NCBI RefSeq assembly: GCF_000213655.1
Contig: NC_015554.1
Span: 3,100,001-3,164,000 of the forward strand
Length of the DNA: 64,000 nucleotides
Origin: Alteromonas naphthalenivorans
Lineage (GTDB): Bacteria > Pseudomonadota > Gammaproteobacteria > Enterobacterales > Alteromonadaceae
Direction of reading: 5' to 3'
Part shown: in pieces, positions 26,588 through 35,343 of the stretch
Position numbering within the stretch: position 1 is the first letter of the stretch
Layout: every line of letters starts with the position of its first letter
Translations under genes and position numbers: made by a program
The notes under the pieces: model-generated
Told to the model about the DNA's origin: nothing
What the model saw: only the letters and a program-made list of their open reading frames with translations
Database searches by the model: none

Positions 26588-27007
26588 ATTAAACAAAACC
26601 TCGTGCCACCACGGCCCATACCACCAACAATCAGTGCGTCACTGATAGGTGCTTTTCTAAAGTGTGACATGTAAACCAAATTGGTATCCATATTAAAACA
26701 ACGTCCTTTAACGACCTACCGAGGGTTTCATTCTTTTATTTGAACAGGATAGGAAAACCCTCCTTATCATAATAAACATTCTTTGTTGTAACCACCCTTA
26801 GTAGCAAAAACTTTTGTAACAGAATGAATCCAGGCTAATTAACACAACACTTTGAACAATTTTCATACACAATGCCTTGTGAACACTGTCTTTAGAGCAA
26901 ATAAGCATCCATCAAAACGTAATTCATGCCGAACCCGTGACGAAAACATGTTTTTTTTTATTCTTATGGTATCCTAGCGCCAAATTGCTATATGGATATG
27001 ACAGTCA
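26588..27007. promoter_or_regulatory. wecA / capsule export divergent intergenic region
   Basis: About 420 bases with no protein-like frame. It must hold promoters for wecA (minus) and the lipoprotein-kpsDMTE operon (plus). A loose inverted repeat, GAGGGTTT (26721-26728) with AACCCTC about 27 bases on, is visible. I looked for an ops/JUMPstart element (RfaH) and did not see one. A T9 run lies at about 26951-26959. Confidence 0.45.
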
Positions 27008-27412
27008 ATGTTAAATACGCAAAAAAGGGCTTTCTTACTCGTTGCGCTTACCAGCTTGCTCGCGGCGTGCAGTAATGTGCCTAAATCGACAACCGCCGAT
27101 ATTCCACTAGTACACGCTTCGCTAGCATACTCTTTGTCTGCCGAAGAAGATGTAGCAATAAGCATTCCAAATTTAAATTCTTCGTTTAGTCAGGGGCAGA
27201 GCATTCAAATTATGCTTGAAGGCATTGATTACGAGGCGACTAAATTGTATACCTCGGCAACCGGTAACGACTGCATTCGCTTTCAAGCTGCACTTTCTGC
27301 CACCCAGTCCAAAAATGAATATACCAAAGACAAGGTTACCGTTTGTAAACGCGACGGAGCTTGGTCTATTTTGAGCCCATTAGTAGCCTCGGCTCAATCA
27401 CGAGGAGAATAA
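27008..27412 (+). CDS. Small lipoprotein heading the capsule export operon
   Basis: 134 residues. Signal peptide with lipobox LLAAC (Cys21), so it is lipid-anchored, probably in the outer membrane. The rest is a small domain with one cysteine pair candidate (GNDCIRF, VTVCKRDG). I do not recognise a named family. Its stop is 1 base before the start of the KpsD-like gene, so it belongs to the same operon and may assist export of the polysaccharide. That role is inference from position. Confidence 0.72.
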   Translation: MLNTQKRAFLLVALTSLLAACSNVPKSTTADIPLVHASLAYSLSAEEDVAISIPNLNSSFSQGQSIQIMLEGIDYEATKLYTSATGNDCIRFQAALSATQSKNEYTKDKVTVCKRDGAWSILSPLVASAQSRGE

Positions 27413-27413
27413 G

Positions 27414-29240
27414 TTGAAGTTGTTAAATTTAGTTTCTTTTACCGCTGCAGCTGTACTTTCAATCAGTTTATCTTCTCAAACAGTTTACGCGCAGAGTGCG
27501 GAACAAATAGAACAGTTAAGACAACGCGCCCAACAAACAGGCTCGTCATCAACCTCTAGTACTGCAGCTGGCGTGTCCCCTCTCAGCGTTCAGAGTCAAC
27601 GTACACTGCCCGGCGCAGGTAGCGCACAAAGTACAATGGGGCAATTTAGCACTCAGCCAAGAGACGGCCTTTCTCTTCCGGGTGAGCCAACTATTGAAAG
27701 TGTTTTCCCCCTACAAAAAGCAATGGCTAACCCACCGTTTGCTGCGAACCTTTTTCTTGGCGGCTTCGAGTCAGAAAGAACCACAGGTTTAAACGATAAC
27801 TACTTGGTTGCGCCTGGGGATAAAATTTCTATATGGCTTTGGGGTGCAATCAATTATTCAGATGTTTCTACTGTTGATAACCAAGGCAACATATTTATAC
27901 CCAATATTGGCCCAATTCTGGTTGCTAACACGCCTGCGGGTTCAGTAAACCAGACAGTCAGTAGTAAAATTCGTCAGGTTTATACCAACGATGTAAATGT
28001 ATACGTCAACCTACTTACTTCAACACCTGTGGCTGTCTATGTTTCTGGTCCAATTTTACGTCCTGGGCAATATGCGGGCTTAGCATCTGATAGTGTTCTG
28101 TATTACTTGAAACGGGCGGGAGGTATCGATTTTCAACGTGGTAGCTTCCGTAAAATAGATGTTATTCGCGACAACGAAGTTATTGCAACCGCTGATTTAT
28201 ATGCATTTTTCAGGAACGGCAAGCTTCCAAAAATTTCTTTTAAAGATGGTGACACCATATTAGTTCGCCCTATCGGCAATACTATCGTGGTGGAAGCCGG
28301 TGCCAGAAATAGTTTCACCTTTGAGTTTTCAGATGAGGAACTCACTGGCGAGGTAGTGAACTACTTTGCACGACCGGGTGAATTTGCTTCTCATGCTTCT
28401 GTCGCTGGCGTAAGAGATAATAAACAGTTTGCACGTTACTTAAGCTTAACCGACTTTGAAAGCTTGCCTTTAAAAGCCGGCGATACAGTAGAGTACGTGG
28501 CTGATAATGAAGCACAAATTTATCGTATTAATGTAGCTGGCGCATTTTCAGGTGCATCACAATTGATGGTAGACAAAGGTACACGCTTGCTTGATGTGCT
28601 TGATCATATTGAAGCTGATACAACCTTGTCCGATACGCAGAATATTTATCTCCTGCGAGAAAGTGTTGCTATAAAGCAAAGAGAAATTATCGAGCAAGGC
28701 TTAGAGCGATTAGAGCGCAGTATGTATACTGCTCCTATCAGTTCTACCGGTGAAGGTGCTATTCGCGCACAGGAAGCTCAACTTGTAGCTGATTTTATTG
28801 CCAGAGCACGCCAAGTAGAACCCCAAGGCCGCGTGGTTGTGTCTGAAAATGGCGACACTGCGAACATTCTTTTAGAACCTAATGATACGATTGTGATCCC
28901 AGAAATTACGGATCTTATTCATATTGGTGGCGAAGTTTTACTCCCTCAATCGGTTGTATTTAACCCTGACGCAGATACTGAAGATTATATTGCATGGGCT
29001 GGCGGTTTTACCGAACGGGCTGAAGATGAGCGTATCTTGATTGTGCGCAAAAATGGCAACGTTGCGTTTGCTAATATTGATAATGGTATTTTAACGGCTA
29101 ACGGCAGTGGCGCTAAATTATTACCTGGCGATCAAATCATTGTGCTGCCGGCTATTGATACCAAAGTGCTTCAGGCAGTAAAAGATATTACGCAAATTGT
29201 CTATCAAATCGCCATTGCTGCGAACGTAGCCACAGACTAG
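27414..29240 (+). CDS. kpsD: Polysaccharide export outer-membrane/periplasmic protein (KpsD/Wza-type)
   Basis: 608 residues. A signal peptide (cleavage near VYA-QS) precedes a low-complexity Ser/Gln/Gly stretch and the Poly_export domain (NDNYLVAPGDKISIWLWGAI, VDNQGNIFIPNIGPILV), then SLBB-type repeats (VYVSGPILRPGQY; VGA.. DKGTRLLDVLDHIEA; IHIGGEVLLPQSV). KpsD-type proteins of this length work with KpsE to carry capsule to the surface. The start is TTG at 27414 with GAGGAG upstream. Genes for KpsM, KpsT and KpsE follow at once, which favours KpsD over Wza. Confidence 0.9.
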   Translation: MKLLNLVSFTAAAVLSISLSSQTVYAQSAEQIEQLRQRAQQTGSSSTSSTAAGVSPLSVQSQRTLPGAGSAQSTMGQFSTQPRDGLSLPGEPTIESVFPLQKAMANPPFAANLFLGGFESERTTGLNDNYLVAPGDKISIWLWGAINYSDVSTVDNQGNIFIPNIGPILVANTPAGSVNQTVSSKIRQVYTNDVNVYVNLLTSTPVAVYVSGPILRPGQYAGLASDSVLYYLKRAGGIDFQRGSFRKIDVIRDNEVIATADLYAFFRNGKLPKISFKDGDTILVRPIGNTIVVEAGARNSFTFEFSDEELTGEVVNYFARPGEFASHASVAGVRDNKQFARYLSLTDFESLPLKAGDTVEYVADNEAQIYRINVAGAFSGASQLMVDKGTRLLDVLDHIEADTTLSDTQNIYLLRESVAIKQREIIEQGLERLERSMYTAPISSTGEGAIRAQEAQLVADFIARARQVEPQGRVVVSENGDTANILLEPNDTIVIPEITDLIHIGGEVLLPQSVVFNPDADTEDYIAWAGGFTERAEDERILIVRKNGNVAFANIDNGILTANGSGAKLLPGDQIIVLPAIDTKVLQAVKDITQIVYQIAIAANVATD

Positions 29241-29242
29241 TT

Positions 29243-30022
29243 ATGGTAACGTTCAAAGAACAAGTTTACGCTTGGAGAAGTGTGATTTTCGCACTTTTCC
29301 TGCGTGAGTTTCAAAGTAAGTTCAATGATAAATTTGGGCTCAGCTGGGCCTTTATAGAGCCTTTTATTTTCATTGCTGCCCTTTCGTTTATAAGAGGCTT
29401 GATCAGCGGCGACGATGTTCACTCTATACCATTATTCATATTCATGATGATTGGTTTAGTTGGCCTTCAGACACTTACCTCCAATCTTCAGTCAGTATCA
29501 ACGTCCATTCGACGAAATAAACCATTATATGCATTTAGGCAGGTTCAACCGCTTGCGGCTATAGTGACTGCGGGCTTTGTTGAATTATCAATTAAAACCG
29601 TAGTGATTGCACTACTTGCTTTAGCACTCTATTTACTCGGTGACGGCTTCAAGATTCATGACCCACTGCTATTTATCACCCTTTACATCCTACTTTGGTT
29701 ATTTTCTGTTTCAATTGGTTTAGTGTTTGGTATTGCGGTTGCTTTCGTTCCTGAAGTAGACAAAATAAAATCAATGCTTACACGCCCCCTTATGTTTATT
29801 TCCTGTGTATTTTTCAGCCTTCAAGATATGCCCGAATACCTCTGGCCGTATTTCACTTGGAATCCACTAGTCCACTTTAACGAGCTTGCTCGGTATGCTT
29901 GTTTTGAGTCTTACGGACATAAAGGGGTATCGTTTAGCTTTGTGGTAGAAATTACCATTGTATTCTTATTCTTGAGTCTTTCTCTGTATCACATTACGTG
30001 GAAAAAGGTATTGTCACGATGA
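29243..30022 (+). CDS. kpsM: Capsule ABC transporter permease KpsM
   Basis: 259 residues with six hydrophobic segments (for example FIFIAALSFIRGLI, VIALLALALYLLG, LFSVSIGLVFGIAVAF) in the ABC-2 fold of polysaccharide exporters (KpsM/BexB/CtrC). N-terminal VIFALFLREFQSKFNDKFGL followed by SWAFIEPF is diagnostic. It moves the lipid-linked capsule across the inner membrane. It starts 2 bases after kpsD and overlaps kpsT by 4 bases. Confidence 0.94.
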   Translation: MVTFKEQVYAWRSVIFALFLREFQSKFNDKFGLSWAFIEPFIFIAALSFIRGLISGDDVHSIPLFIFMMIGLVGLQTLTSNLQSVSTSIRRNKPLYAFRQVQPLAAIVTAGFVELSIKTVVIALLALALYLLGDGFKIHDPLLFITLYILLWLFSVSIGLVFGIAVAFVPEVDKIKSMLTRPLMFISCVFFSLQDMPEYLWPYFTWNPLVHFNELARYACFESYGHKGVSFSFVVEITIVFLFLSLSLYHITWKKVLSR

Positions 30023-30693
30023 TCAAACTAGAGAACGTGACAAAAAGCTACCCGAGTAAAATGGGGCCCCAATATATATTTAAAAATCTTAACTTTGACT
30101 TTCCAACCGAGAACAACGTAGCCATATTGGGTAAAAACGGTGCGGGTAAATCCACCTTGTTTCGCATGTTAGCGAAGAGTGAATACCCTGATAAAGGGCG
30201 CGTGCTTACTAATAAAGCGATGTCATGGCCAGTTGCACTGCAAACAGGCGTGCATCCCCAAATGACAGGCCGTGAGAACACACGTTTCATCGGTCGTATC
30301 AATAACGTGGCGTCGTTACCGGAATACGAAGAGAAGGTTCAAGCTTTTGCTGAGTTAGATAAGCGCTTTGACTTACCCGTGCGCACTTACTCATCAGGTA
30401 TGCGGGCTAAGTTTGTATTTGCTTGTTGTATGAATATTGACTTTGATATTTATCTTATTGACGAAGCCACTTCTGTAGGCGACCCACTTTTTAGAAAAAA
30501 AGCCAGAGCGTCACTTAAAGAAAAAAGTGAAACTGCCGGCGTTATCATGGTAAGTCATGAACTCGATCAAATTCGAGAATTCTGTACATCCGCCGTCATT
30601 ATAGATGATGGTAAATTATCGTATTACGCTGATCTCGAAGAAGGCATTGACGTGTACACGCAAGATGCAGCTAACAAAAAATCGTTAAAATAG
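30019..30693 (+). CDS. kpsT: Capsule ABC transporter ATP-binding protein KpsT
   Basis: 224 residues. Start is the ATG at 30019 inside the ATGA overlap with kpsM; the frame is open 7 codons further but that part lies within kpsM. Walker A GKNGAGKST (38-46), ABC signature YSSGMRAKFVF, Walker B FDIYLIDEATS, and the H-loop MVSHE are intact. The short length and the SSGM signature are typical of KpsT/BexA/CtrD. It drives export through KpsM. Confidence 0.95.
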   Translation: MIKLENVTKSYPSKMGPQYIFKNLNFDFPTENNVAILGKNGAGKSTLFRMLAKSEYPDKGRVLTNKAMSWPVALQTGVHPQMTGRENTRFIGRINNVASLPEYEEKVQAFAELDKRFDLPVRTYSSGMRAKFVFACCMNIDFDIYLIDEATSVGDPLFRKKARASLKEKSETAGVIMVSHELDQIREFCTSAVIIDDGKLSYYADLEEGIDVYTQDAANKKSLK

Positions 30694-30704
30694 GTTTATT
30701 ACAC

Positions 30705-31829
30705 GTGGAAAAAACTCTTACTAAGCTGAATGAACTGATGAAACAGCATAAAACGCTTTTGCTTGTGCTGCCTTGGTTTTTATATGCCTTCTATCTCATT
30801 GTATGGGCTGCACCTCAATACGAAAGCCAAAGTCAGTTAATCGTAAAATCAAGTGATGGCGGCAGTAGTTTCGACCCATCTTCATTACTGATGTCGGCAG
30901 GTATTAGCTCTGGCGGCATGGGAAATGAAAGCCAACTAGTAGAAGCTTATATCAAATCTGCAGACATGATTAAGTACTTGGATGAGACCATTAACCTAAG
31001 AGAACATTACATGTCTGACGAGGCCGACTTTTTTAGCGGCTTATCAAGTTCTCATAAGCAGGAAAGCTTCTATCAGTTTTACTTAGACCACGTTGAAGTG
31101 AGTGTAGATTCAGCCTCTTCTGTTATTTCACTTCGTACCCGTGCTTTTAACCCCGAATTCGCGCAAGTCATAAACCAAGCTATTGTGGTAAAAGCGGAAG
31201 AATTTATAAACAATATCAACAACAATCTAGCCAAATCAAAGCTAACCTTCGCTAAGGGTGAGCACGAGATTGTTGAGCAAAAACTTCAACAAGCTAAAAC
31301 AGAAATTTTAGGCTTTCAGTCAAAATATAATGTGCTTGACCCTACCGCAGAAGGCGCAGCTTTCCAGCAAATTGCATTTTCGTTAGAAGCCACCTTGGCA
31401 CAAAAGAAAGCAGAGTTGAGTACCATTTCAACCATGATGTCTGATGCTGCTCCTGAGGTGATTAATATCAAGCGAGAAATTGGTGCACTGCAGAGTGAAA
31501 TTAATAAGCGCAAAGAGCAGATTAGTACCACTGACCCAGATAGCTCTGATACTGACCTTTCCGTAGGTGAACTGATGGCGCAATACAGCAACCTACAGGT
31601 TCAGTTACAGTTAGCTATACAAGCATTTTCTTCTTCACTGATTACCCTTGAAAATGCCCGAGTGGAAACCTATCAGAAATTACAGCACTTAGTAACTATT
31701 GAGACGCCTACTCTGCCGGATGACAATAAGTACCCAACAGTGGTTTACAATTTGGTGTTATTTGGCGTAATACTTTTATTGCTTTATGGCATCATTCGAA
31801 TTGTATTAGCTACAATTAGAGAGCTATAA
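30705..31829 (+). CDS. kpsE: Capsule export inner-membrane protein KpsE (PCP-3 family)
   Basis: 374 residues. It has the two-membrane-segment layout of polysaccharide co-polymerases: one near the N-terminus (LLLVLPWFLYAFYLIVW), a long periplasmic coiled-coil part (about 180-330), and one near the C-terminus (VVYNLVLFGVILLLLYGI). YESQSQLIVKSSDGGSSFDP and the GISSGGMGNESQL region match KpsE/CtrB/BexC. KpsE spans the periplasm and couples KpsMT to KpsD. Start GTG at 30705, 11 bases after kpsT. It ends the operon. No KpsC, KpsS, KpsF or KpsU follows. Confidence 0.92.
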   Translation: MEKTLTKLNELMKQHKTLLLVLPWFLYAFYLIVWAAPQYESQSQLIVKSSDGGSSFDPSSLLMSAGISSGGMGNESQLVEAYIKSADMIKYLDETINLREHYMSDEADFFSGLSSSHKQESFYQFYLDHVEVSVDSASSVISLRTRAFNPEFAQVINQAIVVKAEEFINNINNNLAKSKLTFAKGEHEIVEQKLQQAKTEILGFQSKYNVLDPTAEGAAFQQIAFSLEATLAQKKAELSTISTMMSDAAPEVINIKREIGALQSEINKRKEQISTTDPDSSDTDLSVGELMAQYSNLQVQLQLAIQAFSSSLITLENARVETYQKLQHLVTIETPTLPDDNKYPTVVYNLVLFGVILLLLYGIIRIVLATIREL

Positions 31830-31839
31830 CGGACAATAC

Positions 31840-31937
31840 CTTGAAACCTGATTTGTATCGCACTTCGCTGCTATATTCTTAATAGCATTCGTAGTAATAC
31901 ATTCGTCGTAAAAAAGAGTGCGATACAAATTTTCAAG
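31840..31937. repeat. Long interrupted inverted repeat downstream of kpsE
   Basis: Perfect 14-bp arms ATTTGTATCGCACT (31851-31864) and AGTGCGATACAAAT (31917-31930) are extended outside by CTTGAAA (31840-31846) and TTTCAAG (31931-31937), with a 4-base bulge on the left. The inner 52 bases hold a smaller hairpin (TGCTAT/ATAGCA) and two near copies of ATTCGT(A/C)GTAA. It could be a folded RNA end, a MITE-like element or a protein site; no target duplication is evident. Confidence 0.8.
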
Positions 31938-32194
31938 TAAACGACAGGCAGTAAGCTATTCCCTCATATTTTTAGCGCCAGCCCGCGAAAAGCATAAAGA
32001 GCAACCCAAGCGGCAACGCTCAATTTTCAAACAAAACGTGCTTTTGACAGGCTTAAAAGTAGAGTTTATCGCCCAAATCTTGTGTCTTCACTCGAGCTTT
32101 AGTATAACGGCTTATCCTTTATTGGACCTATATCAAAAGAGTGTATGCATTAAGCACTCTACTATAACAACCATAATTAATATGGAATGATAAC
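31938..32194. other. Intergenic region upstream of the peptide transporter, no gene seen
   Basis: About 255 bases after the inverted repeat. A 90-codon frame over 31918-32190 has no good start or family likeness and begins inside the inverted repeat, so it is not called. This region should hold the promoter of the POT transporter. Confidence 0.5.
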
Positions 32195-33721
32195 GTGACT
32201 ATAAAAAAATCTAACGACACCAGCTTTTTCGGCCATCCAGGGGGCCTTCGAACGCTGTTTTTCACAGAAATGTGGGAACGCATGAGTTATTACGGTATGC
32301 GTGCCCTTCTTGTTTTATTTATGACAGCCAGCCTACAAACTCAAGGGCTTGGTTTTACGGTAGCCACCGCAGGGGCAATTTACGGCCTTTATACCGGCGC
32401 AGTTTACTTTTTAGGTTTACCAGGAGGTTGGTTATCTGACCGTCTCATCGGTGGTAAAAAAGCCGTGTGGTACGGTGGTATTATCATCTTCTTAGGCCAT
32501 GTGGTACTTGCTATCGACTTACAGAACTTATTTTTTGTAGGTTTAATCCTTGTAGCAACTGGGACTGGCCTATTAAAACCCAATATTTCGGCCATGGTAG
32601 GGCAGCAGTATGGCGATGATGATGCTCGCAGGGACAGTGGTTATGCCCTTTATTATATGGGTATCAACATCGGCTCTCTTATTGCCTATTTGGTAACAGG
32701 TTACCTACAAGAAAACTGGGGCTGGGACTATGCCTTTGGTGCGGCAGCGATTGGTATGGCTATTGGTCTTATTCAATATTACTTCACCAACTCGTCGCTA
32801 GCGTCAGACTCAACGGCTCCAACTAATCCTTACACAGGCAGCGCTAAGAAAACCGCGTGGACAGCCGTTATTACAACCGTAGCGTTAGCTGTCGTTGTTA
32901 TTGTTCTTGCTCACATGGGGACAATTGTTATTGACCCTCTTGCACTCGCTCAGCAAGTGGCTGTATTTTTCACTGTCGTATTTTTTGCTTATTTTGGTTT
33001 TATCTATTTCAAAGGCGCATTAAGCGACAATGAAAAAAGACGCATGTGGGCATTATTTTTAGTTTGTATTGCCTCGGCTTGTTTCTGGTCAGGCTTTGAG
33101 CAAGCCGGTTCATCTTTAAACTTGTTCGCTCAAAACTATACCGACAGAGCTTTATCTGCTGGTTCAATTTTCACGTCATGGTTCGGGCTTTCTACCATTC
33201 CAACCGTATGGTTCCAGCTTTCTAACTCGCTATTTATTATTATCCTTTCGCCTTTCTTCGCTGCGCTTTGGATTAACCTTGCTAAGCGTATGATTGACCC
33301 TTCGTATACCCTTAAGTGTGCAATTGGTCTTGTGATTATGGCAACAGGCTTCTTGGTAATGTTTATGGCCTCTCAGTACGCTGCTCAAGGTTTAAAAGTA
33401 GCCCCTATGTGGTTGGTCACTACTTACTTCTTACATACTGTTGGTGAGTTATGTTTAAGCCCCGTTGCACTTAGTGCGGTAAGTAAACTATCGCCTAAGC
33501 GTTTTGCTGGTCAAATGATGGGGGTTTTCGTTCTAACCTACTCTATCGGTAACATTATTGCCGGCCTATTGTCAGGTAATTTCGATCCTGAAAATGTAGC
33601 CGAAATGCCTAACCTTTACCTACAAATCGCGTTGTTTAGTATTGCTATCGGTATTGTGATCGCACTGCTGAGTCTCAAATCACGTTTTTGGGAAAAAGCT
33701 GGCGTTGAGTCGCAAGCCTAA
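32195..33721 (+). CDS. Proton-dependent oligopeptide (POT) transporter
   Basis: 508 residues, about 14 hydrophobic segments, full-length member of the POT/PTR2 branch of the major facilitator superfamily. The proton-coupling ExxER motif is in FFTEMWERMSYYGMRALLVL; the family signature TGLLKPNISAMVGQQY and GYALYYMGINIGSLIAYLVT are intact, as is FWSGFEQAGSSLNLFAQN in helix 7. It imports di- and tripeptides with protons. The GTG at 32195 has only a weak GGA upstream. A strong terminator at 33819 ends it, so it is monocistronic. Confidence 0.94.
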   Translation: MTIKKSNDTSFFGHPGGLRTLFFTEMWERMSYYGMRALLVLFMTASLQTQGLGFTVATAGAIYGLYTGAVYFLGLPGGWLSDRLIGGKKAVWYGGIIIFLGHVVLAIDLQNLFFVGLILVATGTGLLKPNISAMVGQQYGDDDARRDSGYALYYMGINIGSLIAYLVTGYLQENWGWDYAFGAAAIGMAIGLIQYYFTNSSLASDSTAPTNPYTGSAKKTAWTAVITTVALAVVVIVLAHMGTIVIDPLALAQQVAVFFTVVFFAYFGFIYFKGALSDNEKRRMWALFLVCIASACFWSGFEQAGSSLNLFAQNYTDRALSAGSIFTSWFGLSTIPTVWFQLSNSLFIIILSPFFAALWINLAKRMIDPSYTLKCAIGLVIMATGFLVMFMASQYAAQGLKVAPMWLVTTYFLHTVGELCLSPVALSAVSKLSPKRFAGQMMGVFVLTYSIGNIIAGLLSGNFDPENVAEMPNLYLQIALFSIAIGIVIALLSLKSRFWEKAGVESQA

Positions 33722-33818
33722 GTTGATTAATAAAGATAGGAACAGGTGATTAAATTTTTGTTGAAAAGAGCTCATTAGACCAATTACGGTTTGAACCTTT
33801 CCTGCAATCACCTACAAT

Positions 33819-33853
33819 AACCGCCGTTACACAATATGTGTCGGCGGTTTTTA
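33819..33853 (+). terminator. Intrinsic terminator after the POT gene
   Basis: AACCGCCG (33819-33826) pairs with CGGCGGTT (33842-33849), with further ACACA/TGTGT pairing inside, and a T-run follows. The structure is only a few bases before the next gene. Confidence 0.88.
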
Positions 33854-33865
33854 TTTGAGTACGCT

Positions 33866-34168
33866 ATGAAATTTTATTTTTCCACCCGAAATATTCCTCA
33901 GCTAAAAGGTCTCCCTCTTACTGAACGCGTTAAGCGTTTAGACAGAGCAGCTTCACGAATGACCGTTCCAGAAAAAACACTCATGAACGTGCTCAAGCTA
34001 CTGGTTTTCATACCCGCTTTTGTGCTTATATTACAAACCGCATCGAACTGGACATCACTGTTGTGGGCGGGACTCGTATTTTTGCTGTACCCGCTTTTAG
34101 TTAAGCCTATACAACATTCTATCTGTGCTAAACATTTGGCACCTAATTCAGACAAGGAGCATGCATGA
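33866..34168 (+). CDS. Small membrane protein (DUF6170-like)
   Basis: 100 residues from ATG 33866 ([20 protein letters not shown]); the frame is open ten codons further into the POT terminator. A positively charged N-terminal half is followed by two hydrophobic segments ([16 protein letters not shown] and [15 protein letters not shown]). I believe it belongs to the DUF6170 family of Alteromonadales and relatives, but that name is from memory. It overlaps the galE start by 4 bases (ATGA), so it is translationally coupled to galE. Function is unknown. Confidence 0.7.
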   Translation: MKFYFSTRNIPQLKGLPLTERVKRLDRAASRMTVPEKTLMNVLKLLVFIPAFVLILQTASNWTSLLWAGLVFLLYPLLVKPIQHSICAKHLAPNSDKEHA

Positions 34169-35187
34169 AAACCATCTTGGTTACCGGTGGCGCAGGATAC
34201 ATTGGAAGTCATACTGTACTTCAACTACTCGAACAAGATTACAGCGTTGTTGTCTTGGACAACTTGGCGAACTCGAGTGCAGAGTCACTGAGACGTGTTG
34301 AGGCTATCTCAGGAAAATCCGTCACTTTCGTTCAAGGTGATATTCGCGACACTGCTGTGCTTGATGGTATATTTAGCGAGCATACGATTTATGCGGTTAT
34401 TCACTTTGCGGGCCTAAAAGCCGTAGGAGAATCGGTTCAGCAGCCCCTGTCTTACTATGAAAACAATGTGTATGGCACGCTTACCCTGTGTAAATCAATG
34501 CAAAAGCACAACGTTAAGAATATTGTGTTTAGCTCTTCTGCTACAGTATATGGCGATCCTGCAGCCCTTCCTTTACGCGAAGACATGGCCACGGGACACC
34601 CAACCAACCCTTACGGTATGTCTAAGTTAATGGTAGAGCATGTGTTGGCTGATTTGTTTGTGTCAGACAGCGAATGGAACATTGTGCTACTTCGTTACTT
34701 TAACCCAGTAGGCGCACACGCATCAGGCAGCATTGGTGAAGATCCAAACGGTATTCCAAACAACCTCATGCCTTATATTTCACAAGTCGCTACGGGAAAA
34801 TTAGAAAAACTCAGCGTATTTGGTGACGATTACGATACCCATGATGGTACTGGTGTACGTGATTATATTCACGTAGAAGACTTGGCTAATGGGCACTTGA
34901 AAGCGATTGATAGAATTGCTTTGAATATGGGCCTTGATAAATATAACTTGGGAACTGGTCAAGGTTACTCAGTGTTAGATATGATCAAAGCGTTTGAAAA
35001 GGCATCGGGTAAAACAATCCCTTATGCTATAGCACCGCGCCGTGGAGGCGATGTAGCGGCATGTTACGCAGACCCGACTAAGGCAGCTACTGAACTTAAT
35101 TGGCACGCTGAGAAAGGCTTAGAGGCCATGTGTGCAGACACATGGAATTGGCAATCACAAAATCCTCAGGGCTATCCTAAAGCTTAA
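34165..35187 (+). CDS. galE: UDP-glucose 4-epimerase
   Basis: 340 residues, extended short-chain dehydrogenase fold. The NAD-binding [14 protein letters not shown] is at the N-terminus; the catalytic [10 protein letters not shown] serine and the Tyr-x3-Lys in [11 protein letters not shown] are intact, with RYFNPVGAH and the C-terminal [14 protein letters not shown]. It interconverts UDP-glucose and UDP-galactose, using the product of galU, so it can feed the local glycosyltransferases. AAGGAG lies before ATG 34165. A long hairpin terminator follows. Confidence 0.97.
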   Translation: MKTILVTGGAGYIGSHTVLQLLEQDYSVVVLDNLANSSAESLRRVEAISGKSVTFVQGDIRDTAVLDGIFSEHTIYAVIHFAGLKAVGESVQQPLSYYENNVYGTLTLCKSMQKHNVKNIVFSSSATVYGDPAALPLREDMATGHPTNPYGMSKLMVEHVLADLFVSDSEWNIVLLRYFNPVGAHASGSIGEDPNGIPNNLMPYISQVATGKLEKLSVFGDDYDTHDGTGVRDYIHVEDLANGHLKAIDRIALNMGLDKYNLGTGQGYSVLDMIKAFEKASGKTIPYAIAPRRGGDVAACYADPTKAATELNWHAEKGLEAMCADTWNWQSQNPQGYPKA

Positions 35188-35244
35188 TCAGCCTATCGCA
35201 TATTTAGTAAGATAGCTCGCAATAGTGCGCTAAGCAGGATTTGA

Positions 35245-35284
35245 AAAAGCCCCTCAACGAACTGTCGTTAAGGGGCTTTTTTGT
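35245..35284 (+). terminator. Intrinsic terminator after galE
   Basis: A stem of about 14 pairs, AAGCCCCTcAACGA with TCGTTaAGGGGCTT (35247-35278), 4-base loop, followed by six or more T. A clear terminator; the complementary A-run also allows partial action on minus-strand transcripts of the mlaA operon. Confidence 0.92.
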
Positions 35285-35343
35285 TTTATTTTGCTTTTTT
35301 TTACTTTGTTAGCTGTAAACTAGTAGTATCATAGAGCTATGAA

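Noticed and set aside
26588..27007. ops/JUMPstart (RfaH) element before the capsule operon
   Set aside because: Looked for GGCGGTAGC-type sequence and did not find it.
31918..32190. 90-codon frame upstream of the POT transporter
   Set aside because: Begins within the inverted repeat, lacks a ribosome binding site and shows no protein-like conservation.
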